Notes: generated from the sequence alone by a model not told the origin. 25,480 nt of DNA from DATKMS01 sp041497995 (GCA_041497995.1 JBGQHM010000057.1:1-25480), one strand, 5' to 3'; numbered from the stretch's first letter, positions 1 through 8,590 are shown. A program made the numbers and translations.

Positions 1-1914
1 ATCGTCGCTGCGCAGAGCCTCGGCGTCGCACACCCGCCCGGATTTCCGTTCTACGTCCTGCTCGCACATGCAGCGACGTGGTTGCCGATCGGCAACGTCG
101 CGGAGCGTGTGAACTTCGCGTCCGCATTCTTCGGTGCGCTCGCGGTTGCTGTCGTTGCCCTGGTGGCCGCCGAAGCGCTGCGGCCGACGCCGGCGCGACC
201 TGGTGGCAAGAAGAGAGTGCCAGCCGATGTCGCTGCCGACGATGCCACGGCAATCGTCGCCGTGTTGGTTGCCGCGCTGCTCCTGGCCTGCTCGCGCACA
301 CTGTGGTCGTACGCGACGTTGGCGGAGGTGTACACGCTGAACGCGCTGCTGATCCTGCTCGCCGTCTTCCTGATGCTGCGGTGGCGTCGGGAAGCGCTCG
401 ACGCCGCAGCACGCCGTGCCGTGCCGGAGTCAGCGACTCCCGACCGGCTCCTGTACGCAGCAGCATTCGTGTTCGGCCTCGGCCTCTGCGTGCACCACGT
501 CACGGTGGCGTTGTTGCTGCCGGCGCTCGCGCTGCTCGTCTTTGCGACCGCGGGCTGGCGATTCTTCGCTAGCCGGAAACTCGCCTACGCCGCGTTGTAC
601 GCCTGCGCCGGCTTGTCCGTGTACGTGTACTTGCCGATCGCGGCGTGGCGCGAAGCCGGGTTGAACTGGAGCGACCCGAGTACGCTGCAGCGTATCTGGT
701 GGCACCTCACCGGCCGGCAGTACCAAGCGTACTTTTCATTCTCACCCGACGAGCTCGGCAAGCAGGCGGTTGCCTTCGCGCGCCACCTCGGACGCGAGTT
801 CGGCCCGTGGTGGTGTCCAGCCGGACTCGTCCTGAGCGTCGTCGGTGTGCGTGCGCTGTTCCGGCGAGACCGCGTCCTGCTGGGTTTTCTCGGGCTCGTC
901 GTGACCTTCAACGTCGCCTACACATTGGGGTACGCCATCGCCGAGGACATGGACGCGTACTATCTTCCCACGTTCATCGCCGCGACGATCGCCGCTGGCG
1001 TCGGCGCGCAGCAGACACTGCGATGGGCCAGCATGCGGGCGGCGCGGTGGCCGCATGCTCCGCGGGTCGCCGCTGTCGCGCTCTTGCTCGTGCCGGTCGT
1101 GGCGCTGGCTGGGAACTACCCGTTCAACAACCGCCGCCACTACTGGATCGCGCGCGACTACGTCGACAACATCCTGCACAGCGTCGAACCCAACGGGATG
1201 GTGCTTACGCTCGACTGGCAAGTGTGCTCGCCGTTGCTCTACTCGCGCACCATCGAGCAGCAGCGGCGTGATGTGACGGTGATCGACATCAATCTGCTGC
1301 GGCGTAAGTGGTACTTCGACTACTTGCGGCGCGAGTACCCCGAGCTGATGGAGAAGACGCGCGATGAGGTCGACGCGTTTCTGGAAGATCTCACCCAATG
1401 GGAGCAGGACCCGGAGCTCTACCAGCGCGATCTCGCTCTCAACCGGCGCATCGACACGCGCTTCCACGACATGATCATGGCGTTCGTGCGCGAACACATG
1501 CGCACCGGACCGGTCTACATCACGCAGGACATCGCGCTGAATCGGAACACGCAGGATGCCCTGCTGACGCAAGCGTTGGCCGCGGCATATCAACTGGTGC
1601 CCCAGGGCCTAGTGTTTCAGCTCGTGCGCGAGCGCACCTTCCATGACCCGACGGAGGCGCCGCTCCGCACGCGCGGTCTGGCCGACGGCACGCTGCGCTT
1701 CGAGCTCGATGATGTTGTGCGGCAGAAGGTCTTCCCGGTCTACGTCTCGATGCTCTACAACCGCGGCCGCTACCTCTCGTTGTACGGGCAGCACGCCCGC
1801 GCGGTCGAAGCGTTCAAGCAAGCGCTCGCGCTTGATCCGTCGTTCGCGCCCGCACAGAGCGCACTCGCCGGCAGCCTCAAGGCTTTGCACAACGCGGGGT
1901 CTGGTCCGCATTGA
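1..1914 (+). CDS. DUF2723-family multipass membrane protein, 5'-truncated by the window edge
   Basis: The frame is open from base 1, so the N-terminus is missing; 637 residues remain. A His-Pro-Pro-Gly-Phe-Pro motif sits at residues 11-16 of the visible part, as near the N-terminus of DUF2723 (TMEM260-like) proteins. Alternating hydrophobic stretches follow to about residue 370, consistent with many transmembrane helices. The rest is a soluble domain (ARDYVDNIL, DVTVIDINLLRRKWYFDYL) of the sort that follows the membrane part in bacterial DUF2723 proteins. The last ~50 residues, from about 586, read as one TPR unit (AVEAFKQALALDPSFAPAQ). The family is related to GT-C type glycosyltransferases, so a role in inner-membrane glycosyl transfer is inference. 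The gene converges on the GNAT gene with a 13 bp gap and no clear terminator. Confidence 0.85.
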   Translation: MVAAQSLGVAHPPGFPFYVLLAHAATWLPIGNVAERVNFASAFFGALAVAVVALVAAEALRPTPARPGGKKRVPADVAADDATAIVAVLVAALLLACSRTLWSYATLAEVYTLNALLILLAVFLMLRWRREALDAAARRAVPESATPDRLLYAAAFVFGLGLCVHHVTVALLLPALALLVFATAGWRFFASRKLAYAALYACAGLSVYVYLPIAAWREAGLNWSDPSTLQRIWWHLTGRQYQAYFSFSPDELGKQAVAFARHLGREFGPWWCPAGLVLSVVGVRALFRRDRVLLGFLGLVVTFNVAYTLGYAIAEDMDAYYLPTFIAATIAAGVGAQQTLRWASMRAARWPHAPRVAAVALLLVPVVALAGNYPFNNRRHYWIARDYVDNILHSVEPNGMVLTLDWQVCSPLLYSRTIEQQRRDVTVIDINLLRRKWYFDYLRREYPELMEKTRDEVDAFLEDLTQWEQDPELYQRDLALNRRIDTRFHDMIMAFVREHMRTGPVYITQDIALNRNTQDALLTQALAAAYQLVPQGLVFQLVRERTFHDPTEAPLRTRGLADGTLRFELDDVVRQKVFPVYVSMLYNRGRYLSLYGQHARAVEAFKQALALDPSFAPAQSALAGSLKALHNAGSGPH

Positions 1915-1927
1915 ATTGTACGTCGCG

Positions 1928-2434
1928 TCATACCGCGGAGAACGCAGCCGGGTACTCAACGACCCCGCGGACGCCCGTCAGAGCACCCGGCGTGAGCTCT
2001 TGCACCATGAAGGCCGCGTCCGGATACGGCGCCTCCAGACCCTTCGCGCTCGCGGACAAGAACCCGAAGCGCGGATAGTAGCGCGGGTGACCGACCACGA
2101 TGACGATCTGGTGGCCGAGTCGCCGACACGCGTCCAACCCAGATCGAATCAGCGCCGAGCCGATGCCTTGGTGGTGGCGCTCCGGAAGAACCGCCATCGG
2201 TGCCAACGCTAGTGCAGGGACATCACGTCCAGGTGTCCGGATGTGGATGCGACTGAAAAGAATGTGCCCCACGACTTGTGCTGCGTCGATCGCGACCAGC
2301 GAGAGCTCGGCGATGAAGGCGGGAGACGAGCGGAGCAAGTCGATCAGTCGCGCCTCGTTGTCGCGCCCAAACGCCTGCGCGTTGACCGCGTGAATCGCTG
2401 CGCGGTCACTTGCCTGCTCGGCGCGAATGATCAT
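1928..2434 (-). CDS. GNAT-family N-acetyltransferase (YhbS-like)
   Basis: A 168-residue single-domain protein, the normal size for a GNAT enzyme. The acetyl-CoA pyrophosphate-binding motif is visible as Q89-G90-I91-G92-S93-A94, preceded by the strand LAPMAVLPE. The N-terminal pattern (IRAEQASDRAAIHAVNAQAF) and the later HPRYYPRFGF segment match the YhbS-like branch. It would transfer an acetyl group from acetyl-CoA to an amine, but the substrate cannot be read from the sequence. It lies 18 bp downstream of the SDR gene on the same strand, so the two are probably cotranscribed. The ATG at 2434 has no convincing Shine-Dalgarno, which fits translation coupled to the upstream gene. Confidence 0.85.
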   Translation of the reverse strand: MIIRAEQASDRAAIHAVNAQAFGRDNEARLIDLLRSSPAFIAELSLVAIDAAQVVGHILFSRIHIRTPGRDVPALALAPMAVLPERHHQGIGSALIRSGLDACRRLGHQIVIVVGHPRYYPRFGFLSASAKGLEAPYPDAAFMVQELTPGALTGVRGVVEYPAAFSAV

Positions 2435-2452
2435 GTTTGGAACATTACCAAC

Positions 2453-3265
2453 CTAGCGCCCTCGATCAGGCAGGGCTGCCAGCTTGATGCGCGCCAAAGC
2501 GCGGCCAATCAAGCCGGGCGAGATGGCGCGGAGTAGCGTCACGGCACGGAACCGCCGCGGGATGATGACCGATATCTCACCACGTGCCAGCGCCTGCATC
2601 GTGGATCTGACGAACACATCCGGGTTGATGAAGCTGCCACTCGCGCTCTTCGGCAAACGCGCCAGCACCTCGGGCGTGAACATCTCCGTCCGCACCAGCG
2701 CCGGATGCACGACCAACACGTGAATCCCCAGCGGTGCAAGCTCATAGGCCAGCGCCTCGCAGAGCCCGGTCAACGCGTACTTCGACGCCGAATAGGCCGC
2801 TTCGTCAGGCTGCGGTGTCACGCCGGCCAAGGAAGAGATCTCGACGATCCAGCCGGCGCGGCGCGCCCGCATCAGCGGCAGCACGCTCTTGATCCAATAG
2901 ACCGCGCCCATGTAGTTCGTCTGCATCATCCGCTCGATGTCCTCGACATCGTGGTCCTTGAAGAGGATGTGCCGCCCGTATCCGGCGCTGTTGATCAGCA
3001 GATCGATCCCGCCCCATCGTCCGACGATGTCGCGGCACGTCGTCTCCACCGCCGCACGGTCGGACACGTCGCAGACGTGCACGGACGCTTCGCCACCCGC
3101 CTGGACGATCGTCTGTGAAAGTTGATCGAGACGTTCTTGCCGGCGCGCGACCAGAGCGACACGTGCGCCGCGGCGTGCCAGCTGGCGCGCGAACTCGGCG
3201 CCAATTCCGCTGGACGCGCCCGTGATCGCTGCAATCTTGTTCTTGTAGTCGACTAATCCTGCCAT
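2453..3265 (-). CDS. Short-chain dehydrogenase/reductase (classical SDR)
   Basis: 270 residues with the complete classical SDR signature: the nucleotide-binding TGASSGIG at residues 15-22, NSAG at 92-95, the structural Asn near 117, Ser at 144-145 and the catalytic Tyr158-x-x-x-Lys162. The RR pair following the second strand (about 41-42) would favour NADP(H), which is an inference. The ATG at 3265 is preceded at normal spacing by a GGGAGGT ribosome-binding site. The protein is cytosolic and should oxidise or reduce an alcohol/carbonyl pair; the substrate is unknown. It is the first gene of a minus-strand pair with the GNAT gene. Confidence 0.9.
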   Translation of the reverse strand: MAGLVDYKNKIAAITGASSGIGAEFARQLARRGARVALVARRQERLDQLSQTIVQAGGEASVHVCDVSDRAAVETTCRDIVGRWGGIDLLINSAGYGRHILFKDHDVEDIERMMQTNYMGAVYWIKSVLPLMRARRAGWIVEISSLAGVTPQPDEAAYSASKYALTGLCEALAYELAPLGIHVLVVHPALVRTEMFTPEVLARLPKSASGSFINPDVFVRSTMQALARGEISVIIPRRFRAVTLLRAISPGLIGRALARIKLAALPDRGR

Positions 3266-3588
3266 GAGACCTCCCGTCTGCTTTGGGTCAACGTTGTGAT
3301 CTCGTCCGGACCGCTCGCTCTTGGACGTGCGGAGTCAGACCGAACCTGGGACCAATGCCAGTAACCTTAAGGACCGTCCGAGGTGGCAGGCACCCTTCGA
3401 GACGGCCGCTGAGAGAATGCGGCCTCCTCAGGGTGAGCGGTAACTTGTTCCGTTGCAATGGTTTCCCGCTCATCCTGAGGAGGCGTCGTCTTTTCAGGCG
3501 CCGTCTCGAAGGATGCGATCTTGGCCAGACGCCGCTTAAGTCGCTGGCATTAAGCCGAGGGCCAGCTTCGCAGCGCGGTGCCATTGCT
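3266..3588. other. Intergenic region dominated by an inverted repeat
   Basis: No convincing gene lies in this 323 bp gap. Both strands have open frames across it, but their translations mirror each other (HPSRR...LLRVSG on plus, HPSRR...LLRMSG on minus) because the DNA is an inverted repeat. The promoter of the SDR gene should lie in the first ~90 bases, but I see no strong -35/-10 pair. Confidence 0.6.
3354..3551. repeat. Long imperfect inverted repeat (REP/MITE-like hairpin)
   Basis: The left arm (about 3354-3440) and right arm (about 3465-3551) are imperfect reverse complements around a ~24 bp loop. The best-matched core is CCTTCGAGACGG followed by GCCTCCTCAGG and TGAGCGG on the left, mirrored on the right as CCGCTCATCCTGAGGAGGC and CCGTCTCGAAGG. 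The outer ends also pair (AATGCCAG at 3354, CTGGCATT at 3544). The core resembles REP-type palindromes with CTTCGAGACG and CCTCCTCAGG boxes found in some proteobacterial genomes (from memory). No ORF in the window looks like a transposase for it. Confidence 0.75.
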
Positions 3589-4119
3589 TCACCACGTCGT
3601 TCCCAACATCTCGGGATTCGCCGCAACATATTGCAAGAACCACTGGATCAGACCATCCCAGACACGCAAGTCGCCCGGAGGCTTGAGGGACCAGCCCAGC
3701 TCGTCAAGAGTCCAATTGAGCTTCGCGCTGTTACGCACCATGGAGGTGGTCACCCAGTTCGACTCGTTGTCCTTACCTCCGCGTGATACAGGCACCACAT
3801 GGTCGACGGTCGGGGAAAGCTCCCAATATGCTGGGTGTGTGGCATCGGTCTTCCAGTTCAGGTGATATGGAAACTCGACCGGCAGCACCGTGGACAAAAT
3901 GCGGAGCGCCGGGAGAAAGATGAGGCGTTCACCGGTGTAACGGTCCAAGAATCCGTCTCGGACAAAGATTCGGGTGGACTCGTTCGGCCCATACTCCCGC
4001 TTGGTAGTCGGCTTGGGCGCGAAGGGATAGTCGCGCTTCAGGGTGCTTGTTGCAACATCGAGTGCGCCGAGCGAGACGGCACGGCACACTGACGCTATCG
4101 CGGCGCTCTTGTCGATCAT
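3589..4119 (-). CDS. HNH endonuclease domain protein
   Basis: 176 residues from the ATG at 4119, which has a GGAGAAG ribosome-binding site a few bases upstream. A 34-residue upstream extension to 4221 is possible but is Arg/Ser-rich and lacks such a site. The HNH core is near residues 104-133: Asp106-His107, Pro110, Ser112, Gly114-Gly115, Asn118, Asn121, Asn130 and Lys133. There is a Tyr-Thr-Gly-Glu turn at 61-64 where many HNH proteins carry a CxxC zinc knuckle, and no Cys pair is present here. The family uses a beta-beta-alpha metal site to cut DNA. No methylase, phage terminase or toxin partner lies next to it, so its role (orphan nuclease, defence, mobile-element remnant) is open. Confidence 0.75.
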   Translation of the reverse strand: MIDKSAAIASVCRAVSLGALDVATSTLKRDYPFAPKPTTKREYGPNESTRIFVRDGFLDRYTGERLIFLPALRILSTVLPVEFPYHLNWKTDATHPAYWELSPTVDHVVPVSRGGKDNESNWVTTSMVRNSAKLNWTLDELGWSLKPPGDLRVWDGLIQWFLQYVAANPEMLGTTW

Positions 4120-4227
4120 GGCTTCTCCATCGACCCAAGAGGAAGGTCTAGTGCTTTGACGCACACGGCGTGCTCTTCGCCGTCGTTCGGAGCGACTGGT
4201 TGGCAGAGCACTCAACCTCATGTTGAG

Positions 4228-4743
4228 TCACGACGCCTCATCATAATGCAATCGCTTCTGAACCAGGGCTTCGATCTCAGCGAGCTTCGAATCAACTTGC
4301 TGGCGAACTGCCGCCAAAGCGCGGCTGGTGAGTTCCTCGCTCATTCCACGCTGTCCGATTTCTGCATCGCTCAACGCAGCGCGAAGAATATCGTCGATCT
4401 CGGTAAAGCGATCTCGCAAATCGGAGCTCATGAAGATGCGGTTCAGGATGATGTAGTTATGAAATTCAGCGACTCGGCCCTTCGCCTCAGCGAGCTGCTG
4501 CCAGAATACTGCTTCGCTGTAATACTGCAGCTTGTTGATAACCAGAAGCAGTTGTTCCTTCTGGAACTCAGCGAGCGTGCAAGTGGCCACAAACTCCCTC
4601 AACTGTGGTTCGGACATGCGGTCGAAGTCAGGATACTGCTTAAGGCGCGAGACGACGGCAGCCACATGGCCCAACGCGTCATTGAGCTTGGCCCAGGCTA
4701 CCGGTAGAACCTCGAACTCCTTCTCGTGCACCTTTGCTGCCAC
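4228..4743 (-). CDS. Uncharacterised alpha-helical protein, probably missing its N-terminus
   Basis: 171 residues, Glu/Leu/Ala-rich and predicted by eye to be almost wholly helical, with heptad-like stretches such as EEL-x-RALAAVRQQVDSKLAEIEALVQKR near the C-terminus. I do not recognise the family. The only available start is GTG at 4743: the frame is closed by TAA six codons upstream, and there is no Shine-Dalgarno. The protein opens abruptly inside what looks like a helix (AAKVHEKEFEVLP), and that point coincides with the place where the neighbouring porin reading frame stops making sense. I infer a 3' gene fragment fused to a porin fragment, so expression is doubtful. It may once have carried an N-terminal membrane anchor. 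Confidence 0.5.
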   Translation of the reverse strand: MAAKVHEKEFEVLPVAWAKLNDALGHVAAVVSRLKQYPDFDRMSEPQLREFVATCTLAEFQKEQLLLVINKLQYYSEAVFWQQLAEAKGRVAEFHNYIILNRIFMSSDLRDRFTEIDDILRAALSDAEIGQRGMSEELTSRALAAVRQQVDSKLAEIEALVQKRLHYDEAS

Positions 4744-5656
4744 TGCAGGTTGAGCCCGAAGTTACCGGTGGAGAGCGGCAGCACCTGACTGTTCACGAAT
4801 GCGCCGTTTTGAAACTGTCCGAATGAGAAGTTCGCGTAGGCGTTGGTGTCGATGTAGTTCGTCTGATCGATCACACCCGCGAGAGCAACGACACGTCTGT
4901 CCGCGAATGCTTGTTGCCACGCCAGCTCCGCGACCGCCACGCCGTAGAGGCCCCACACACTCGCGGCTGGATCGGTGACGGATGCAACGCATCCACCGGT
5001 GTGGTCCGCCGGCTCGCCGCACCCAGTGCCGCTCCGCCGTACAGCTCGCCGCTGACCCAGCCCGCGGTGCCGCTGTGGAGCTCGTGGAAGACCGTCTGCT
5101 TGAAGAAGAAGTTGTAGGAGTAGTAGCCGAGATCGTGCGCCGACGGTGGCGTGTGCGTCAGCGTCACGTATTCGAGCGCCTGCGCCAGGTAGTAGTGGAA
5201 TCCGTAGTCGGCGAGCGTGTACTTGAGTCGCTGCACGCCGCGCGACACCGGGTCGCTGGCGAACAGTGCTCCCGGCTGTACGGCGGTGTTGCCGTACTCG
5301 TCCAAGCCGGAGAGGTAGGGCGCCAAGCCCGGCTGCTTGGACGAGAACCACTCCACTCCTTCATCGCCGCCGCCGCGCAATCGACCGGCGCGCATGTCGG
5401 AGGCCTTCGTGCCGCGCCGTACCGCGGGCACCTGACGCTGCTCTGCGCCCGGCGTTGGAAGCTCGGGTGATTCCTCAGGCGCCGTCTCCACCGGGTTGCC
5501 GAGGGCATCGGGAAACACGAGCGCGTCATCGCGTGGCGTCGGCGTTACCTCTGGACCTGCGTCCAATTGAGCGCGCGCGACTTGCGTCAGAAGGAGGACG
5601 ACACCCAGTGCGACGGCGACCGCGGTGCAGAGCCGAGGTTGGTGAAGTGAGATCAT
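4744..5656 (-). pseudogene. OprB-like carbohydrate-selective porin, frameshifted and 3'-truncated
   Basis: From ATG 5656 the frame encodes a clear signal peptide (hydrophobic AVAVALGVVLLL, cleavage after ARA), an acidic Pro-rich linker and the start of an outer-membrane barrel (YGFHYYLAQALEYVT, GYYSYNFFFKQTVFHEL, AGWVSGELYGG). Around 5000-5035 the recognisable sequence jumps to another minus-strand frame (SVTDPAASVWGLYGVAVAEL, VVALAGVIDQTNYIDTNAYA, NSQVLPLSTGNFGLNLQWQ). It then ends at about 4744, well short of a complete barrel. These segments are typical of OprB-family porins, which carry sugars across the outer membrane. One indel plus loss of the 3' half makes this a pseudogene, unless the indel is a sequencing error. 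It lies 88 bp downstream of the helicase gene on the same strand. Confidence 0.7.
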
Positions 5657-5744
5657 CGAACCAGGCCGCACCAACAGTCTATCCAGGAGATCAACGCACG
5701 ACAGATGCCAGCAGAAGGGGCCTCGTCCCAGCCGATAGGGAACC

Positions 5745-8345
5745 TCACGCCTCGTGCACTGAGTGCTGCCGGTGCGTTGAGAAGAACTGCTGCAACGCCG
5801 CCGCCACCCCGCGCCGGTCCGCGATGAGTCGGCGCGCTGGGGGAAGGGAGTCGAGGAAGATGCGGCCGTATGGCTTGCGCACGATGCGGCTGTCGAGGAG
5901 GACGACGGCGCCGCGGTCGGTGCGGGAACGGATCAGCCGTCCAAAACCTTGCTTCAGCTTGATCACAGCTTGCGGCACGGTCTGCTCGGCGAAGGCGTTA
6001 CCACCGCGCGCCGTGATGGCTTCGACGCGCGCTTGCTCGATCGGCTCGGTCGGGACGCGGAACGGCAGGCGCGTGATGATCACGCAGCGCAACGCATCGC
6101 CGCGCACGTCGACACCTTCCCAGAAACTGTCGGTGGCGAACAGCACGGCGCCCGGCTCGTCGATGAAGCGTCGCAACAGTAAGTGACGGTTGGTGTCGCC
6201 CTGCTGCAGCACGGTCAGCCCGCGCGCGCGTAGCTCGGGTTCGAGCGCGCGCATGGCGCGGTTCAGCGCGCCGTACGCGGTGAAGAGCACGAAGGTCCCG
6301 CCTTGCGTGGCACGCAGCGTCTCGTTGATGACTTCGTGCGTGGCCGCCTCGTAACGCGGGTCGTTCGGCTCCGGAAGATCGCGCGGAATGGCCAGCAGCG
6401 CTTGCTGTTCGAAATCGAAGGGCGACTCGACGCGCAGCGTGCGCACGCGATCGTGGTCCGAGAGGTCGCTCAAGCCGAGGCGGTCGTGCACGTAGTCGAA
6501 CCGTTGGTCCACCGCCATGGTCGCCGACGTCAACACGACCGTCGGGAACTGCTCAAAGAGCGCTTTGCGGAGCAGCGGACCGACGGCGATCGGTGCCGTG
6601 TTGAAGGCGATCGACTTGCCTGTCCGGGGCCGGTAGCGCGTTTCGATCCAACGGCAACTATTCTCATCGTCGTCGACGAAGGTCAGCAGCGCGCCACCAA
6701 ACTCGGCGACGCGGCCTTGCAGCGCCCGCAGCTCGGTGCCGAGGAAGAGCACCTGCTTGCCCGCCGCCTCGGAGAGCTGATCGAGACGATCGCATACGCC
6801 GTCGAAGTCCTGGGCAAACGCCGACAGCGCAGCACCTAACCGCGTCAGCCAGCTCTCGACGCGCTCCCAGTAAGGGAGCGTGCAGAAGCTGGGCACGACG
6901 CGGATCTTCTCGTCGACGCCGGCGGCGATCTCGTGCCCGAGCATGTCTTCGAGACCGGTCAGGAGCTCGGTAAAACACTGCTCGGCATCGACCAGGAGGC
7001 TCGCCCGATGTGGCAGCAGCCGTTCCTCGATCCAGCGCACCGCGCCCTCCGCGGCGGGTTGATCGTCGGGTGCGTCGATCGATTCGAGCGCCATCGTCAA
7101 GGCCGGCAGCAAGCCTTTGCTCTCGTGCTTCAGGCTGCGCAGGCGGCCGAAGGTGCGTTCAATCGCGGCGTAGCTCAAGCGCGTCCCGAAATAGTTGGTG
7201 GCAACGTCTTCGAGGTGATGCGCCTCGTCGATGATCACGCGTCGGGCGGGCGGCAGGACGGCGTTCTGCGTGTAGCTGCCAAGCTCATCGCGCAGCGCCA
7301 GATCGGCCATCAGCAGATGGTGATTGGCCACGATGACGTCCGCCTTGGCTGCAGCGCGCCGCGCTTCGTAGAAGAAGCAGCTCGAGTAGTAAGGGCAGCG
7401 CGCACGCAGACAATTGTCGTTCTCGGAGACCACGTGCTCCCACACTTCTTGCCGTGGCCGCACCGGCAAGTCGCTCAAGCTGCCGTCCGCGGTGCGCTTC
7501 GCCCACGCCAGCAGCTCAGTCAGCTCACGCTGATGCTCGTCCTCAACCAACAGGTTCCCCTGCGCTGTCGCCTGCGCCGCTTTGCGACGACACAGGTAGT
7601 TGCCGCGGCCCTTCACCAGCGCCGTCGTGCATTCGAGGCCGGCGTGTTGCGTGAGAAACGGGAGGTCCTTCTTAATGAGCTGCTCTTGCAAGTTGATGGT
7701 GTGCGTCGACACCAGCACGCGCTCGCGATTCAGCAGGCTCCACGAGATCGCCGGGAGCAGGTAGGCGAGCGACTTGCCGGTGCCTGTCCCTGCCTCGACC
7801 GTGAGCGTCGTATCATCATTGAACGCAGCGGCAACTGCTTCGAGCATCTGCATTTGCTGTGGCCGTTGCTCGTAGCCCTCGAGCCGTGCAGCGATGACGC
7901 CGCCGGGAGCGAGCAAGTCGGCGGCGTGTTCCGGCGCGAGCCGTTGCGGTGCGTTGGCTCGGTGCGGCTCGACGATGACGTAGAGCTCGGTGACTGCGTT
8001 GTTGACGATGTAGGCGCCGACGGCGTTGTTCCCCAATACCGAGGCGACGGACAGATCCGCGTCCGATGGTATCAACGTCCCACTCGGGTGATTGTGAATG
8101 ACGACTTCCCCCGGGCGCGGCACCTGCAGCAATGCCGGCACGGCGTGCTGGTTGCCGCGTGCGAGCACGCGTACCGACGTGATCAGAGCGCGGTCATCGA
8201 GCGTGCCCAGCAAGAAGACTTCATTGCCTCCCGCGTCGGCAATAGCGGCGCGCAACGCATCCGCGGCGGGGCGGGTGAAACACTCTTCGATGGTGGCTGG
8301 CACGCAGCGCACCGTACCAGGCGTGGCGCGCGCTGTCAGCCGCAC
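5745..8345 (-). CDS. DinG/XPD-type Fe-S helicase with N-terminal RadC/JAB-like domain
   Basis: 866 residues. Residues ~15-135 form a RadC/JAB-like domain with a JAMM-type metal site: Glu42, His84-x-His86-Pro-Ser-Gly and Asp97. The superfamily 2 helicase follows: Walker A GTGTGKS at 186-192, four cysteines of the XPD/DinG iron-sulfur cluster (C252, C312, C317, C323), DEAH at 373-376 and motif VI QGFGRLIRSRTDRG at 799-812. DinG-type enzymes unwind DNA 5' to 3' and resolve R-loops and other repair structures. The N-terminal domain is extra relative to ordinary DinG (about 700 residues). The first codon is uncertain: GTG at 8345 is the longest choice, GTG at 8312 or 8303 would also keep the whole JAB domain, and none has a good ribosome-binding site. 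Confidence 0.9.
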   Translation of the reverse strand: MRLTARATPGTVRCVPATIEECFTRPAADALRAAIADAGGNEVFLLGTLDDRALITSVRVLARGNQHAVPALLQVPRPGEVVIHNHPSGTLIPSDADLSVASVLGNNAVGAYIVNNAVTELYVIVEPHRANAPQRLAPEHAADLLAPGGVIAARLEGYEQRPQQMQMLEAVAAAFNDDTTLTVEAGTGTGKSLAYLLPAISWSLLNRERVLVSTHTINLQEQLIKKDLPFLTQHAGLECTTALVKGRGNYLCRRKAAQATAQGNLLVEDEHQRELTELLAWAKRTADGSLSDLPVRPRQEVWEHVVSENDNCLRARCPYYSSCFFYEARRAAAKADVIVANHHLLMADLALRDELGSYTQNAVLPPARRVIIDEAHHLEDVATNYFGTRLSYAAIERTFGRLRSLKHESKGLLPALTMALESIDAPDDQPAAEGAVRWIEERLLPHRASLLVDAEQCFTELLTGLEDMLGHEIAAGVDEKIRVVPSFCTLPYWERVESWLTRLGAALSAFAQDFDGVCDRLDQLSEAAGKQVLFLGTELRALQGRVAEFGGALLTFVDDDENSCRWIETRYRPRTGKSIAFNTAPIAVGPLLRKALFEQFPTVVLTSATMAVDQRFDYVHDRLGLSDLSDHDRVRTLRVESPFDFEQQALLAIPRDLPEPNDPRYEAATHEVINETLRATQGGTFVLFTAYGALNRAMRALEPELRARGLTVLQQGDTNRHLLLRRFIDEPGAVLFATDSFWEGVDVRGDALRCVIITRLPFRVPTEPIEQARVEAITARGGNAFAEQTVPQAVIKLKQGFGRLIRSRTDRGAVVLLDSRIVRKPYGRIFLDSLPPARRLIADRRGVAAALQQFFSTHRQHSVHEA

Positions 8346-8443
8346 GCAGATCGACGCGGAAACACAACGCCATCGTCGGCCGGTCCGCTTCCCGTTCCAG
8401 TGACGCTATTGAGAAAGCCGGTCGCCGTCACCCGGCCGTTCTT

Positions 8444-8590
8444 CTACGCGATGGGCTGCGTCGATCCCTGGCTCTGCGTGCCGACGCCGAAGGTGAACTC
8501 GTAGGCACTGAACCACGACTCGTCGATGATGGTGCCGCGATCGGCTCTGCCGCTTGCTACGCACCTGCTGTCACTCGTCAATCGACCATC
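8444..8590 (-). pseudogene. Fragment: C-terminal remnant of an unknown gene
   Basis: In one minus-strand frame the last ~35 codons before a TAG at 8444-8446 have strongly GC-ending codons and a protein-like composition (ADRGTIIDESWFSAYEFTFG followed by VGTQSQGSTQPIA). Upstream, the frame is closed by a stop near 8590 and no start or ribosome-binding site is visible. I do not recognise the family. It could be the tail of the decayed gene next to it after a deletion, or of a different gene. Confidence 0.3.

Noticed and set aside
3740..3770. tRNA-like TTCGACTC string
   Set aside because: No cloverleaf could be formed around it, and it lies inside the HNH coding sequence.
3283..3786. Plus-strand ORF through the inverted repeat and opposite the HNH gene
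   Set aside because: Its translation mirrors the minus strand because of the repeat, and the remainder is opposite a supported gene.
4211..4227. Small stem-loop (CTCAAC...GTTGAG) after the helical ORF as an intrinsic terminator
   Set aside because: Only a 6 bp stem, and no T-run follows on the transcribed strand.
6933..8504. A 523-residue plus-strand open frame opposite the helicase
   Set aside because: It is the complement of a gene with complete helicase motifs and shows only GC-driven Arg/Val/Gln-rich sequence.
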